From Microbacteriaceae bacterium (GTDB lineage: Bacteria > Actinomycetota > Actinomycetes > Actinomycetales > Microbacteriaceae), in NCBI GenBank assembly GCA_023254555.1, contig JALRLI010000040.1, positions 1 through 10,006 on the forward strand: a stretch of 10,006 bases of DNA, read 5' to 3'. Made by a program: the position numbers and the translations under genes. Below, piece by piece: positions 1-6,337 of this stretch. Numbering within the stretch: the first letter of the stretch is position 1; every line of letters starts with the position of its first letter. The notes under the pieces are model-generated. The model searched no databases. It saw only the letters and a program-made list of their open reading frames with translations, and had not been told where the DNA came from.

Positions 1-804
1 CGCGATGAATCACTTGCGAGAACACAGCGCGAGACCAGCACGAAACTCAGCGAAGCTACCGAGCAAGCTGTGGCGCTCAAATCACGAACGCTCCAAGAAC
101 TGGCGCAGCGCAAACACGAGCAAGAAGAGGAGTTGGCGAAGCTCAAACACGAGACTGAGGCTGAGGTGAACCGAATCAACTCTGAAATTCTTGAGGCGAA
201 GAGCCGAGCCGACAAAGAGCTTGCCGAGAAGCGCGCCGCAATTGAGGCAGAGCTAAAGTCTAAGATGCTGGAGGCCAACAGCTTCATCGAAACCCATGTC
301 GAGGCCGCGCAGGAACAGCTCGAAGTCTTAAACCGTCTCGCTGATGAGAAACGCGTTGAAGCTCAACTCGCCACAGAGCAGGCTCAAAACGTTGCTCGCA
401 ATCTGCGACTCGAGGCCGAGGCTCAAGCAGCTGAGATCCTTCTCGAAGCTGAGCGTAGAGCACAGGTCACCTTCACCGATGCCCAGCTACGCACCCAGAA
501 CATTCTGGCCGAAGCCGAAGATCGAATGGCTCAGCTCAAAGTCGAACGCGGCGCCGTGGCTCAATACTTTGAGAGCCTCGGTTCGGTTATCGCAAACGCA
601 TCGAAGATGACGCAAACCGTTGGCAACGCCGTTGACGCAAAGCTACCTGCGGTCGAGTCAGAGCCATCTACGAACCCGGTTCCAAGCCCGAAACCCGCTC
701 AAAAGGCGACCGCCAAGGCTACACCAACTTCAAAACCGACCAAACCGGCGACCGAAGCAGGGAAGAAAGACCAGCCTAAGAAACCCACCTCGGGGTCGCG
801 CTAA
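1..804 (+). CDS. Coiled-coil protein with basic Pro/Lys-rich tail, 5' end outside window
   Basis: The reading frame is open from the first base, with no stop before TAA at 802-804, so this is the C-terminal 267 residues of a longer protein. A GTG at position 70 could be read as a start, but the 23 codons before it have the same charged coiled-coil composition, so I treat the gene as truncated by the window edge. About 190 visible residues are almost all Glu/Ala/Lys/Arg/Leu in heptad-like order, including an Ala/Glu stretch around 'EAEAQAAEILLEAE'. The last 50 residues are a low-complexity tail rich in Pro, Lys, Thr and Ala. There is no signal peptide or membrane segment in the visible part. 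This resembles actinobacterial DivIVA/FilP-type cytoskeletal coiled coils in composition only. A structural role near the envelope or pole is inference. Its stop overlaps the convergent hydrolase stop by four bases. Confidence 0.8.
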   Translation, partial: RDESLARTQRETSTKLSEATEQAVALKSRTLQELAQRKHEQEEELAKLKHETEAEVNRINSEILEAKSRADKELAEKRAAIEAELKSKMLEANSFIETHVEAAQEQLEVLNRLADEKRVEAQLATEQAQNVARNLRLEAEAQAAEILLEAERRAQVTFTDAQLRTQNILAEAEDRMAQLKVERGAVAQYFESLGSVIANASKMTQTVGNAVDAKLPAVESEPSTNPVPSPKPAQKATAKATPTSKPTKPATEAGKKDQPKKPTSGSR

Positions 805-1511
805 ACCTGAGTAGGGAGTGGATGGGCCGCCGGATTGACCGCGGCCACTATCTCGTTGAGCACCCAGCGTGTCTGTTGCTCACCAACCCAGAGGTGCTTA
901 CCGCCCTCGAGATTGACCTGCTTGAGCTTCGGGACGCTCGCAAATCGCACCCTCGCTTCGTCGGGCCTGAGATAGTCGTCGCAGCCTGGTACCAAGGCAA
1001 CCAATTGGGGGGCAGCATTCGCCCAGGCTGCAACCTCCTGCTCGCTCGTGCGTCGCAGCGGCGGTGAGAGCAGAATCGCTCCCCTGATTGGATGATCGAG
1101 GCCGTATTTCAGCGCCAACTCGGAGCCGAACGACCAGCCGACTAGCCATGGGTTTGGCAGGTTGCGCTCACGAACAAAGTTCATCGCAGCTGCCACATCG
1201 AACTGTTCGGTGACTCCATCCCCGAACTCACCATCGCTGGTACCGCGCGGCGAGTGCGTGCCACGCGTATTGAAGCGCAGCACCGCAATGTTCGCAAGGG
1301 CAGGAAGTCGCCACGCTGCCTTCCGCAGGATGTGCGAATCCATGAAGCCGCCAGCCGTCGGCAGCGGATGAAGCGTCACCAAAGTCGCGACCGGTTGTCC
1401 CTCGACTGGCATGGCCAGCTCACCAACGAGCGTCAACCCGTCAGACGTGTGCAACTCAATCTGCTCGATGGTAGCGGGCAATTGGGTACTGCTGCGAATT
1501 TCTTCCATCAT
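801..1511 (-). CDS. Small alpha/beta hydrolase
   Basis: A 236-residue cytoplasmic protein with the alpha/beta-hydrolase fold signature. The nucleophile elbow G-W-S-F-G gives Ser127, a likely acid is Asp178 or Asp179 in 'PGCDDYLRP', and the base is His206 in 'GGKHLWVG'. The strand-loop 'TLHPLPTAGGFMDSH' (about residues 46-60) has the His-Pro typical of the oxyanion loop in dienelactone-hydrolase-like and serine-aminopeptidase-like members. 'RFNTRGTHSP' follows, where such families usually carry a DxRG or NxRG motif. No lid domain is evident, and the length is normal for single-domain members. The substrate cannot be told from sequence. Two ATG codons are adjacent at 1506-1511; the first is used here, with GAGAG-like purines a few bases upstream. 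It starts 7 bases after the small CxxC gene, so the two are probably cotranscribed and perhaps translationally coupled. Confidence 0.88.
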   Translation of the reverse strand: MMEEIRSSTQLPATIEQIELHTSDGLTLVGELAMPVEGQPVATLVTLHPLPTAGGFMDSHILRKAAWRLPALANIAVLRFNTRGTHSPRGTSDGEFGDGVTEQFDVAAAMNFVRERNLPNPWLVGWSFGSELALKYGLDHPIRGAILLSPPLRRTSEQEVAAWANAAPQLVALVPGCDDYLRPDEARVRFASVPKLKQVNLEGGKHLWVGEQQTRWVLNEIVAAVNPAAHPLPTQV

Positions 1512-1518
1512 CCACTCT

Positions 1519-1836
1519 CTACCTTGCTAGGCGCCAACAGTGTTCGTGCCAGTGTCGACGCTCTGTTACTGCGTGTTCGTCGCCAAAGAAGTGATCATTT
1601 CGCCAGACCACGACATGCGCGGTCGCTGGCGGCACAGGATGCGGGCAGCCCGGGCAGACATATTCTTTCTGCGCTCGGGATGCAGAAATTGACTGCACCA
1701 CCCATTCAGAGCCAAGTTTGAATTCGGTGCGTCGCCCGCCGCCCAGCAAGTGCGAGAAATCTGCAGGCTCTCCGCCGAATTGCTCACGCGCACTCTGCTC
1801 TTTCGCTGCGCGACCGGTGCGCCGTTTCTTAGGCAT
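1519..1836 (-). CDS. Small putative metal-binding protein with CxxC and HxHxxC motifs
   Basis: A 105-residue protein of unknown function. The N-terminus is strongly basic (M-P-K-K-R-R-T-G-R). A C-terminal module carries C61-P-G-C64 followed by 'HVVVW' and 'RRHWHEHCW' (His95, His97, Cys100). This arrangement suggests one zinc site made by CxxC plus HxHxxC. Similar small actinobacterial proteins with a CPGC...RRHWH..CW pattern are, from memory, often mislabelled 'ATP/GTP-binding protein'; I see no Walker motif. I chose the ATG at 1834-1836, 8 bases after the upstream stop, over an in-frame ATG at 1876-1878. The longer form would add 14 residues lying inside the transglycosylase gene, and the basic MPKKRR start looks native. 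The Shine-Dalgarno sequence is weak, so translation may depend on coupling to the upstream gene. Confidence 0.78.
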   Translation of the reverse strand: MPKKRRTGRAAKEQSAREQFGGEPADFSHLLGGGRRTEFKLGSEWVVQSISASRAQKEYVCPGCPHPVPPATAHVVVWRNDHFFGDEHAVTERRHWHEHCWRLAR

Positions 1837-1844
1837 CGGGTGGC

Positions 1845-2453
1845 CTAATACCAGCCAACGCTCTGTGAGTGTGCCCATGCGGCACAGGGTGAACCATATC
1901 TGCCCTTAATATAGCCAAGGCCCCAACGAATTTGAGTGTCTGGGTTCGTCGCCCAGTCTGCACCGGCTGAAGCCATCTTGGCGCCGGGAAGCGCCTGCGG
2001 GATACCGTATGCGCCACTCGACGTATTGTGAGAGTAAACGTTCCAGCGCGATTCCTTGTTCCAGAGTGCCACGAGGCAGTCGAACTCAGCGCCGCCGCCA
2101 ACGTATCCCATCGCAATAGCTTGTGCGCTTCCAGGATCTGGGGTGCCCGCAGCCGGGGCGGCTCCCCCGCCAGGCTTCACAGCCGCAGCTGCCGGCGCGA
2201 CGACCTCCTCAAACGCCTCGATGGTGAACGACGAATTCGCCGTTGCCTCGGTCATCAGCGTTTGGCTGAGAGTTTCACCAGGCGCAAGAGGAGCGTATTC
2301 TTCAGCGACCGCACTCGTTGTGGTGAAAGGAGCAACCGCAAACATGGCGATAAAGCCACCAACTACCAAGATCACCAGCGGCGCCCAAACTTTAGGGAGC
2401 CCGAGTCTACGACGCTTTGATGCGCTGGAATGCTGGTCTTTAGAGATATACAC
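1845..2453 (-). CDS. Secreted or membrane-anchored lytic transglycosylase (SLT domain)
   Basis: A 202-residue protein predicted to cleave peptidoglycan glycan strands outside the membrane. It has a short cytoplasmic N-terminus with a K-R-R-R patch at 13-16, then a hydrophobic segment at about 22-42. Next comes 'SAVA-EE' (47-52), a possible signal-peptidase site, and an Ala/Pro/Gly-rich linker to about residue 110. The C-terminal 90 residues form a compact SLT-like domain: 'LWNKESRW' with probable catalytic Glu134, then 'SGAYGIPQALPG', and a final 'GRYGSPCAAWAHSQ'. Cys126 and Cys190 are placed to form a disulfide across the domain, as in actinobacterial relatives. The start is GTG at 2451-2453; the next in-frame Met lies inside the hydrophobic segment. 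No strong ribosome-binding site is visible. It appears to lead the three-gene block with the small CxxC protein and the hydrolase. Confidence 0.87.
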   Translation of the reverse strand: MYISKDQHSSASKRRRLGLPKVWAPLVILVVGGFIAMFAVAPFTTTSAVAEEYAPLAPGETLSQTLMTEATANSSFTIEAFEEVVAPAAAAVKPGGGAAPAAGTPDPGSAQAIAMGYVGGGAEFDCLVALWNKESRWNVYSHNTSSGAYGIPQALPGAKMASAGADWATNPDTQIRWGLGYIKGRYGSPCAAWAHSQSVGWY

Positions 2454-2517
2454 GGTGCTCAGAAGTTCTTGGGTCTTTAAAGTTTAGACCGGTGCGGCTA
2501 CCAAATCGAATTCGCTG

Positions 2518-3069
2518 TCAGCGACTTGCCAGAATGAAGCTCACGACGGCATCGAGAAAGGCGTCAACCTGATCTTCTGAGTAGCCGCGGTGTTGCGTCG
2601 GGAAAACCGTGTCGCGTACTTCCACCGCGGTCAGCGGTGCGTGACCGTTGAGATAAATGAGGATACGGTCGAGGCATAAATCTACCGCTCTGCGGTCATA
2701 GCCGGATGCGAACATTGGAGCCCGCTTGAAGCGATACCCTCGCTCAGACTCGAGACGGTTGCGCAGTTCTTTGGCTTGAGCATCGAGTGCATTCAGCCAC
2801 GCGTCTTGTCCATAGGTTCTGAGGGCTTCGCGTTTTTCGCGTTCGAAGAACACATCCTCGAGGCGGTCGAGCGCGGCGTCAACGTATCGAACGGCATATC
2901 CTTTCCGCTGCAGTGAAAACGAGGTGAGCCGTAAATCAGCCGCCCGAATCTGTTCGTCCTCTGCGGCGACACCGTCATACGAGCGTCTTGCGAGTTCGAG
3001 AAATGAGTCGACCTCATGTCTGTTATACCCGCCACGCTTCGTTTTGGACGTTGGAAAAGGTGCACTCAC
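2518..3069 (-). CDS. DivIVA-like repeat protein
   Basis: A 183-residue soluble protein built from four copies of a short unit resembling the N-terminal DivIVA motif: a Phe/Arg-containing strand, Gly-Tyr, a polar turn, then 'xVDxxLDxx'. The copies lie at about residues 5-27 (GGYNRHEVDSFLEL), 48-70 (KGYAVRYVDAALDRL), 113-136 (SGYDRRAVDLCLDRI) and 151-174 (RGYSEDQVDAFLDAV). A charged helical stretch at about 71-110 separates the first pair from the second. DivIVA-type proteins mark curved membrane and poles and guide growth in actinobacteria. This protein lacks the long coiled-coil tail of Wag31/DivIVA, so its exact job is unknown. The start is GTG at 3067-3069, the only start codon after an in-frame stop at 3085-3087. 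The Shine-Dalgarno sequence is weak. It lies 34 bases after cdsA and is probably the last gene of that unit. Confidence 0.85.
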   Translation of the reverse strand: MSAPFPTSKTKRGGYNRHEVDSFLELARRSYDGVAAEDEQIRAADLRLTSFSLQRKGYAVRYVDAALDRLEDVFFEREKREALRTYGQDAWLNALDAQAKELRNRLESERGYRFKRAPMFASGYDRRAVDLCLDRILIYLNGHAPLTAVEVRDTVFPTQHRGYSEDQVDAFLDAVVSFILASR

Positions 3070-3103
3070 GGGTTCTATTCTGCCTTAGAAAGCTGTGGAT
3101 GCT

Positions 3104-4027
3104 CTAAAGCGCGCTGCTGGCAAGGTATACCGCGTAGGCAACAACTGTTGATGGAAATACCGAATCAAGCCGGTCTAAGAAGCCGCCGTGACCTGGAATC
3201 CACGAGCTCATGTCTTTGATGCCGAGGTTTCGCTTGATCAGCGACTCGGTGAGATCACCCACGGTCGCGGTAATCAACAACAGCAGACCAAAAATCAGCC
3301 CTACAAACCAGGGCTTGCCGAGCACCGTTACAGTAAGCACAATGGCGACGATGGCACTGAGTACTGCGGCACCCGCGAGACCCTCCCAGGTTTTGTTTGG
3401 GCTTATCTTGGGCACCATTTTGTGCTTTCCAAACAGCACGCCCGAAGCGAACGCCCCGACGTCGACTGAGGCAACGATGGCAATCAGGCTGAACACCCAC
3501 CACTGCCCGTTCTCTTGAAGCACGAGGAGCACGGTGAAGCCGGAGAAAAAGGCAACGTAGACCAGCGTGAAGACACCCGAGAGCACGTCGCGCCAGAGCG
3601 TGCGTGGCGCGACTTCCTGGCCAGGGATGAGGCCTTCAATCAGGCGCCAGAGCGTCAGCCCCACCACCGAGATGAGAAGTGCCGCCAGCATGCCGATGGC
3701 TCCGAAGAAATAGGCGCCAGCAATAATGACAAGACCGAACAGAATGCCACCTACCCGCGGAATCCTTCGGCCATTCGCCCTGAACGCGAGTGCGAGTTCG
3801 AGCACTGTGACCGAGACCAGCCCCGCCACAAGCAGCACGAAGATGTGCTTGAAGAAGAACAGGCTTGCGATGAAGATTGCACCGAAAATGAGCGCCGTCG
3901 CGATTGCAACGAAGACATTTCGACCAGTGCGTGCTTCGAGCTTCGCACTAGTCGCCTCGAACTGCTCTTTGGCAGCTTCGAACTGTTCCTTCGTTGACTC
4001 GAAGGGCTCTTTCGGCGTTTGAGCCAT
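3104..4027 (-). CDS. cdsA: Phosphatidate cytidylyltransferase (CDP-diglyceride synthase)
   Basis: Makes CDP-diacylglycerol from phosphatidic acid and CTP, the precursor of phosphatidylglycerol, cardiolipin and phosphatidylinositol lipids. It acts in the cytoplasmic membrane. The 307 residues contain about eight hydrophobic segments from residue 38 onward. The CDP-diglyceride synthase signature is complete at about 262-288: S-x-x-K-R, K-D, then 'IPGHGGFLDRLD'. The conserved 'SPNKTWEG' motif and 'ATVGDLTES' precede it. The N-terminal 36 residues are hydrophilic and form three to four heptads beginning Phe/Leu-Glu (FESTKEQ, FEAAKEQ, FEATSAK, LEARTGR), an extension not needed for catalysis. The ATG start lies 5 bases after the frr stop, which supports cotranscription. 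Confidence 0.97.
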   Translation of the reverse strand: MAQTPKEPFESTKEQFEAAKEQFEATSAKLEARTGRNVFVAIATALIFGAIFIASLFFFKHIFVLLVAGLVSVTVLELALAFRANGRRIPRVGGILFGLVIIAGAYFFGAIGMLAALLISVVGLTLWRLIEGLIPGQEVAPRTLWRDVLSGVFTLVYVAFFSGFTVLLVLQENGQWWVFSLIAIVASVDVGAFASGVLFGKHKMVPKISPNKTWEGLAGAAVLSAIVAIVLTVTVLGKPWFVGLIFGLLLLITATVGDLTESLIKRNLGIKDMSSWIPGHGGFLDRLDSVFPSTVVAYAVYLASSAL

Positions 4028-4032
4028 TCTTG

Positions 4033-4587
4033 CTAAACCTCGAGCAGTTCGGCTTCTTTGCGCTTCAGAGCTTCGTCAATCGCATCAATGTGAGACTTCG
4101 TCGCAGCTTCAAGCTCTTTCTCGCCACGAGCCACCTCATCATCGCCTACTTCAGTTTTGAGGGCTTCGAGTTCATCTTTTGCCTTGCGGCGAGTGTTTCG
4201 AACCGAGACACGAGCGTCTTCTGCCTTGGTTTTTACAATTTTGACGAACTCTTTGCGGCGCTCTTCGGTGAGTTCGGGTAGCGTCACTCGAATCAGGTTG
4301 CCGTCGTTGCTGGGATTCGCGCCAAGGTTTGGCATATCGCGGATTGCCTGTTCAATGTCGCGAAGTGCACCCTTGTCATAGGGGGTGATTGACAGGGTTC
4401 GAGCATCCTGATTCTGCATCGAAGCAAGCTGTGCCAGAGGCGTTGGTGTGCCGTAGTAGTCGACCATAATCTTCTGAAACATCGCGGGGTTCGCGCGACC
4501 GGTGCGCACGGTTGCAAAGTCTTCTTTAGCCGCCTCAACTGTGCGATCCATCTTGTCATTGGCGTTCGCGAGCACGTCAGCAATCAC
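4033..4587 (-). CDS. frr: Ribosome recycling factor
   Basis: With EF-G it splits the post-termination ribosome so that the subunits can be reused. The protein has 184 residues, the normal size for the family. Visible family blocks are 'VRTGRANP' (27-34), 'YYGTPTPL' (44-51), 'ITPYDKGALRDIEQAI' (67-82), 'NPSNDGNLIR' (91-100) and 'PELTEERR' (104-111), followed by the long basic/acidic helix of the three-helix bundle. The start is GTG at 4585-4587 with a strong AAGGAG six bases upstream (about 4594-4599 on the minus strand), which decides the start. It lies 57 bases after pyrH with no hairpin between them, so read-through from pyrH is likely. Confidence 0.98.
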   Translation of the reverse strand: MIADVLANANDKMDRTVEAAKEDFATVRTGRANPAMFQKIMVDYYGTPTPLAQLASMQNQDARTLSITPYDKGALRDIEQAIRDMPNLGANPSNDGNLIRVTLPELTEERRKEFVKIVKTKAEDARVSVRNTRRKAKDELEALKTEVGDDEVARGEKELEAATKSHIDAIDEALKRKEAELLEV

Positions 4588-4644
4588 GGGTTTCTCCTTA
4601 GCGGCTTCTTTGTACCGAGTTTAGTTGGTTTGTCGCTCTGCAGC

Positions 4645-5361
4645 TTAGGCGTGGACGAGCGTGCCGAGCTTTTGGCCGCGAATCGCGCCAGAGATGTTGC
4701 CTGGTGTTTCCATACCAAAGACACGCATTGGCATCTGGTTATCCATGCAGAGGCTGAACGCGGTGGCATCAACGACCTTGAGGCCCTTCTTGAGCGCATC
4801 GGCGTAGGAGACGGTCTCGAGACGCTCTGCGTCGGGATCAAGCTTCGGATCAGCTGTGTAGACAGCATCAACGCCGTTTTTGGCGACCAGCACTTCGTCT
4901 GCACGAATTTCAAGCGCGCGCTGAGCGGCGACAGTATCTGTCGAGAAGTAGGGCAGGCCAGCGCCCGCACCGAAGATGACAACACGTCCCTTCTCAAGGT
5001 GTCGAATTGCGCGCAGTGGAATGTACTGTTCTGCAACCTGAGTCATGGTGATTGCGCTCTGTACGCGGCTACTCACACCTGCTTGTTCGAGAAAGTCTTG
5101 CAGCGCGAGAGCGTTCATCACGGTGCCGAGCATGCCCATGTAGTCGGCCCGGCCGCGATCCATTCCTCGCTGTGAGAGTTCTGCGCCGCGAAAGAAGTTA
5201 CCACCGCCAACAACCACAGCAACTTCGACGTCGTTAACCGCGGAGGCGATTTCGCGAGCGATCTGGCTAACAACGTCTGGATTCACACCGAGCTGTCCCC
5301 CACCAAAGGTTTCACCTGAAAGCTTGAGTAGCACTCTGCGATTTACCGGGGTTGTCGACAC
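4645..5361 (-). CDS. pyrH: Uridylate (UMP) kinase
   Basis: Phosphorylates UMP to UDP with ATP in the cytoplasm, as a homohexamer of the amino-acid-kinase fold. The protein has 238 residues, the family length. Visible motifs are the N-terminal 'LLKLSGETFGG' (11-21), the glycine-rich 'VVVGGGNFFRG' (49-59), and 'DYMGMLGTVMNALALQD' (73-89) contributing to the UMP site. 'GAGAGLPYFSTDTVAAQRA' (131-149) and 'KNGVDAVYTADPK' (161-173) belong to the nucleotide site. The start is GTG at 5359-5361 with GAGGA about seven bases upstream. It follows the tsf terminator, so it should have its own promoter in 5362-5424. I see only a weak TANNNT match there (TAGCCT) with no good -35. Confidence 0.98.
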   Translation of the reverse strand: MSTTPVNRRVLLKLSGETFGGGQLGVNPDVVSQIAREIASAVNDVEVAVVVGGGNFFRGAELSQRGMDRGRADYMGMLGTVMNALALQDFLEQAGVSSRVQSAITMTQVAEQYIPLRAIRHLEKGRVVIFGAGAGLPYFSTDTVAAQRALEIRADEVLVAKNGVDAVYTADPKLDPDAERLETVSYADALKKGLKVVDATAFSLCMDNQMPMRVFGMETPGNISGAIRGQKLGTLVHA

Positions 5362-5424
5362 TGTAGTTTCCTCTCGTACTGTTTCAGGCTAGTGGATGCG
5401 GGGCTGAACCCGGGCGAGAAAGAA

Positions 5425-5457
5425 CGAAAGCCCGAGGATAATCTCCCCGGGCTTTCG
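5425..5457 (-). terminator. Hairpin terminator downstream of tsf
   Basis: A perfect 10-base inverted repeat, CGAAAGCCCG (5425-5434) with CGGGCTTTCG (5448-5457). A 13-base middle can add three more pairs (GGA with TCC) after one A/C mismatch. On the minus strand it lies 12 bases after the tsf stop, and the next bases are pyrimidine-rich (TTCTTTCTC) rather than a pure T run. It is therefore a good but not textbook intrinsic terminator. It separates the rpsB-tsf unit from pyrH-frr-cdsA. Confidence 0.8.
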
Positions 5458-5469
5458 CACGATTCTCGC

Positions 5470-6297
5470 TTAGGCGCCAACCTTGAAGCGAGCAAAGCCT
5501 GTTACGGCGATGCCTGCCTGGTCGAGTACCTGCGCAATGGTGAGCTTGTTGTCGCGCGAGTAGTCTTGCTCGAGCAACGCCACCTGCTTAAAGTAACCGG
5601 TGAGGCGACCTTCGATGATCTTTGGCAGAGCCGCCTCTGGCTTGCCTTCGTTCTTCGAGATCTCGGTGACGAGCTCGCGCTCCTTGTCAACGTCAGCCTG
5701 TGGCACGTCCTCTCGAGTGAGGTAGAGCGGATCAGCGAACGAGATGTGCATCGCGATAGCGCGTGCGGTCTCAGCGTCTGAGCCGGTGTAGGCAACAACA
5801 ACGCCAACCTGCGGGGGCAGGTCTTTGCTGGTCTGGTGCAGGTACACAGCGAAGTTCTCACCCTCGAGACGAACAACCCGACGAAGTTCAACCTTCTCGC
5901 CAAGGATGGCTGCCTCGTCGTTGATTACTGCCTCTACGGTTTTTCCACCCGCGTCAGCAGCGAGGGCTGCGGAAACATCTGCGGCGTTCGCAGCTGCAAC
6001 AGCCTCGAGTACTTGGTTGCCGAGTGCGATGAATTTTTCGTTCTTCGAAACGAAATCGGTCTCACATGCGAGCTCGATCATGGTCACGCTCGAAGCTGAT
6101 TCTTTTGCAGCAACAAGACCCTCGCTGGTTGCACGGCCTTCGCGCTTCGCGACACCCTTCATGCCTTTGAGACGCAAAATCTCAATTGCCTTTTCGATGT
6201 CACCGTCTGCTTCGATCAGCGCGTTCTTGCTGTCGACCATGCCAGCGCCGAGGCGCTCGCGCAGGATTTTGACTGATTCTAGGCTCACATTAGCCAT
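5470..6297 (-). CDS. tsf: Translation elongation factor Ts
   Basis: Nucleotide-exchange factor that regenerates EF-Tu-GTP in the cytoplasm. The protein has 275 residues, matching the actinobacterial length. The N-terminal UBA-like domain carries 'ILRERLGAGMVDSKNALIEA' (11-30), close to EF-Ts signature 1. The EF-Tu-contacting signature 2 appears as 'ELACETDFVSKNEKF' (75-89), with the invariant TDFVSKN at 80-86. Two core subdomains follow, ending near 'LLEQDYSRDNKLTIAQVL'. The ATG is preceded by AAGGAG eight bases upstream (about 6306-6311). It lies 40 bases after rpsB with no terminator between, and is followed by a strong hairpin, so rpsB-tsf forms one unit. Confidence 0.98.
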   Translation of the reverse strand: MANVSLESVKILRERLGAGMVDSKNALIEADGDIEKAIEILRLKGMKGVAKREGRATSEGLVAAKESASSVTMIELACETDFVSKNEKFIALGNQVLEAVAAANAADVSAALAADAGGKTVEAVINDEAAILGEKVELRRVVRLEGENFAVYLHQTSKDLPPQVGVVVAYTGSDAETARAIAMHISFADPLYLTREDVPQADVDKERELVTEISKNEGKPEAALPKIIEGRLTGYFKQVALLEQDYSRDNKLTIAQVLDQAGIAVTGFARFKVGA

Positions 6298-6337
6298 AGT
6301 TGAATCTCCTTAAGAGGTTGTGAATTCTGGATGAAGG

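Noticed and set aside
1254..1721. 155-codon plus-strand open frame crossing two minus-strand genes
   Set aside because: It spans the ends of the hydrolase and the small CxxC gene in antisense, and its composition looks random and Arg-rich.
1837..1878. Longer start for the small CxxC protein at 1878
   Set aside because: It would overlap the transglycosylase end by more than 30 bases, and the basic MPKKRR start at 1836 fits better.
2056..2487. 143-codon plus-strand open frame opposite the transglycosylase
   Set aside because: It is antisense to a gene with recognised SLT motifs and has no family resemblance or ribosome-binding site.
2454..2517. Promoter for the transglycosylase block
   Set aside because: TAAACT with TTCGAT 18 bases upstream on the minus strand is a poor match, so it is not called.
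3515..3997. 160-codon plus-strand open frame opposite cdsA
   Set aside because: It is rich in Asp/Glu/His/Arg from antisense reading of hydrophobic codons and lies wholly within the well-supported cdsA gene.
5362..5424. Defined promoter for pyrH
   Set aside because: Only a weak TANNNT match (TAGCCT) is present with no plausible -35, too little for a feature call, although a promoter is expected after the terminator.
5825..6313. 162-codon plus-strand open frame opposite tsf
   Set aside because: It is a Ser/Ala-rich mirror of tsf, which is certain from its motifs.
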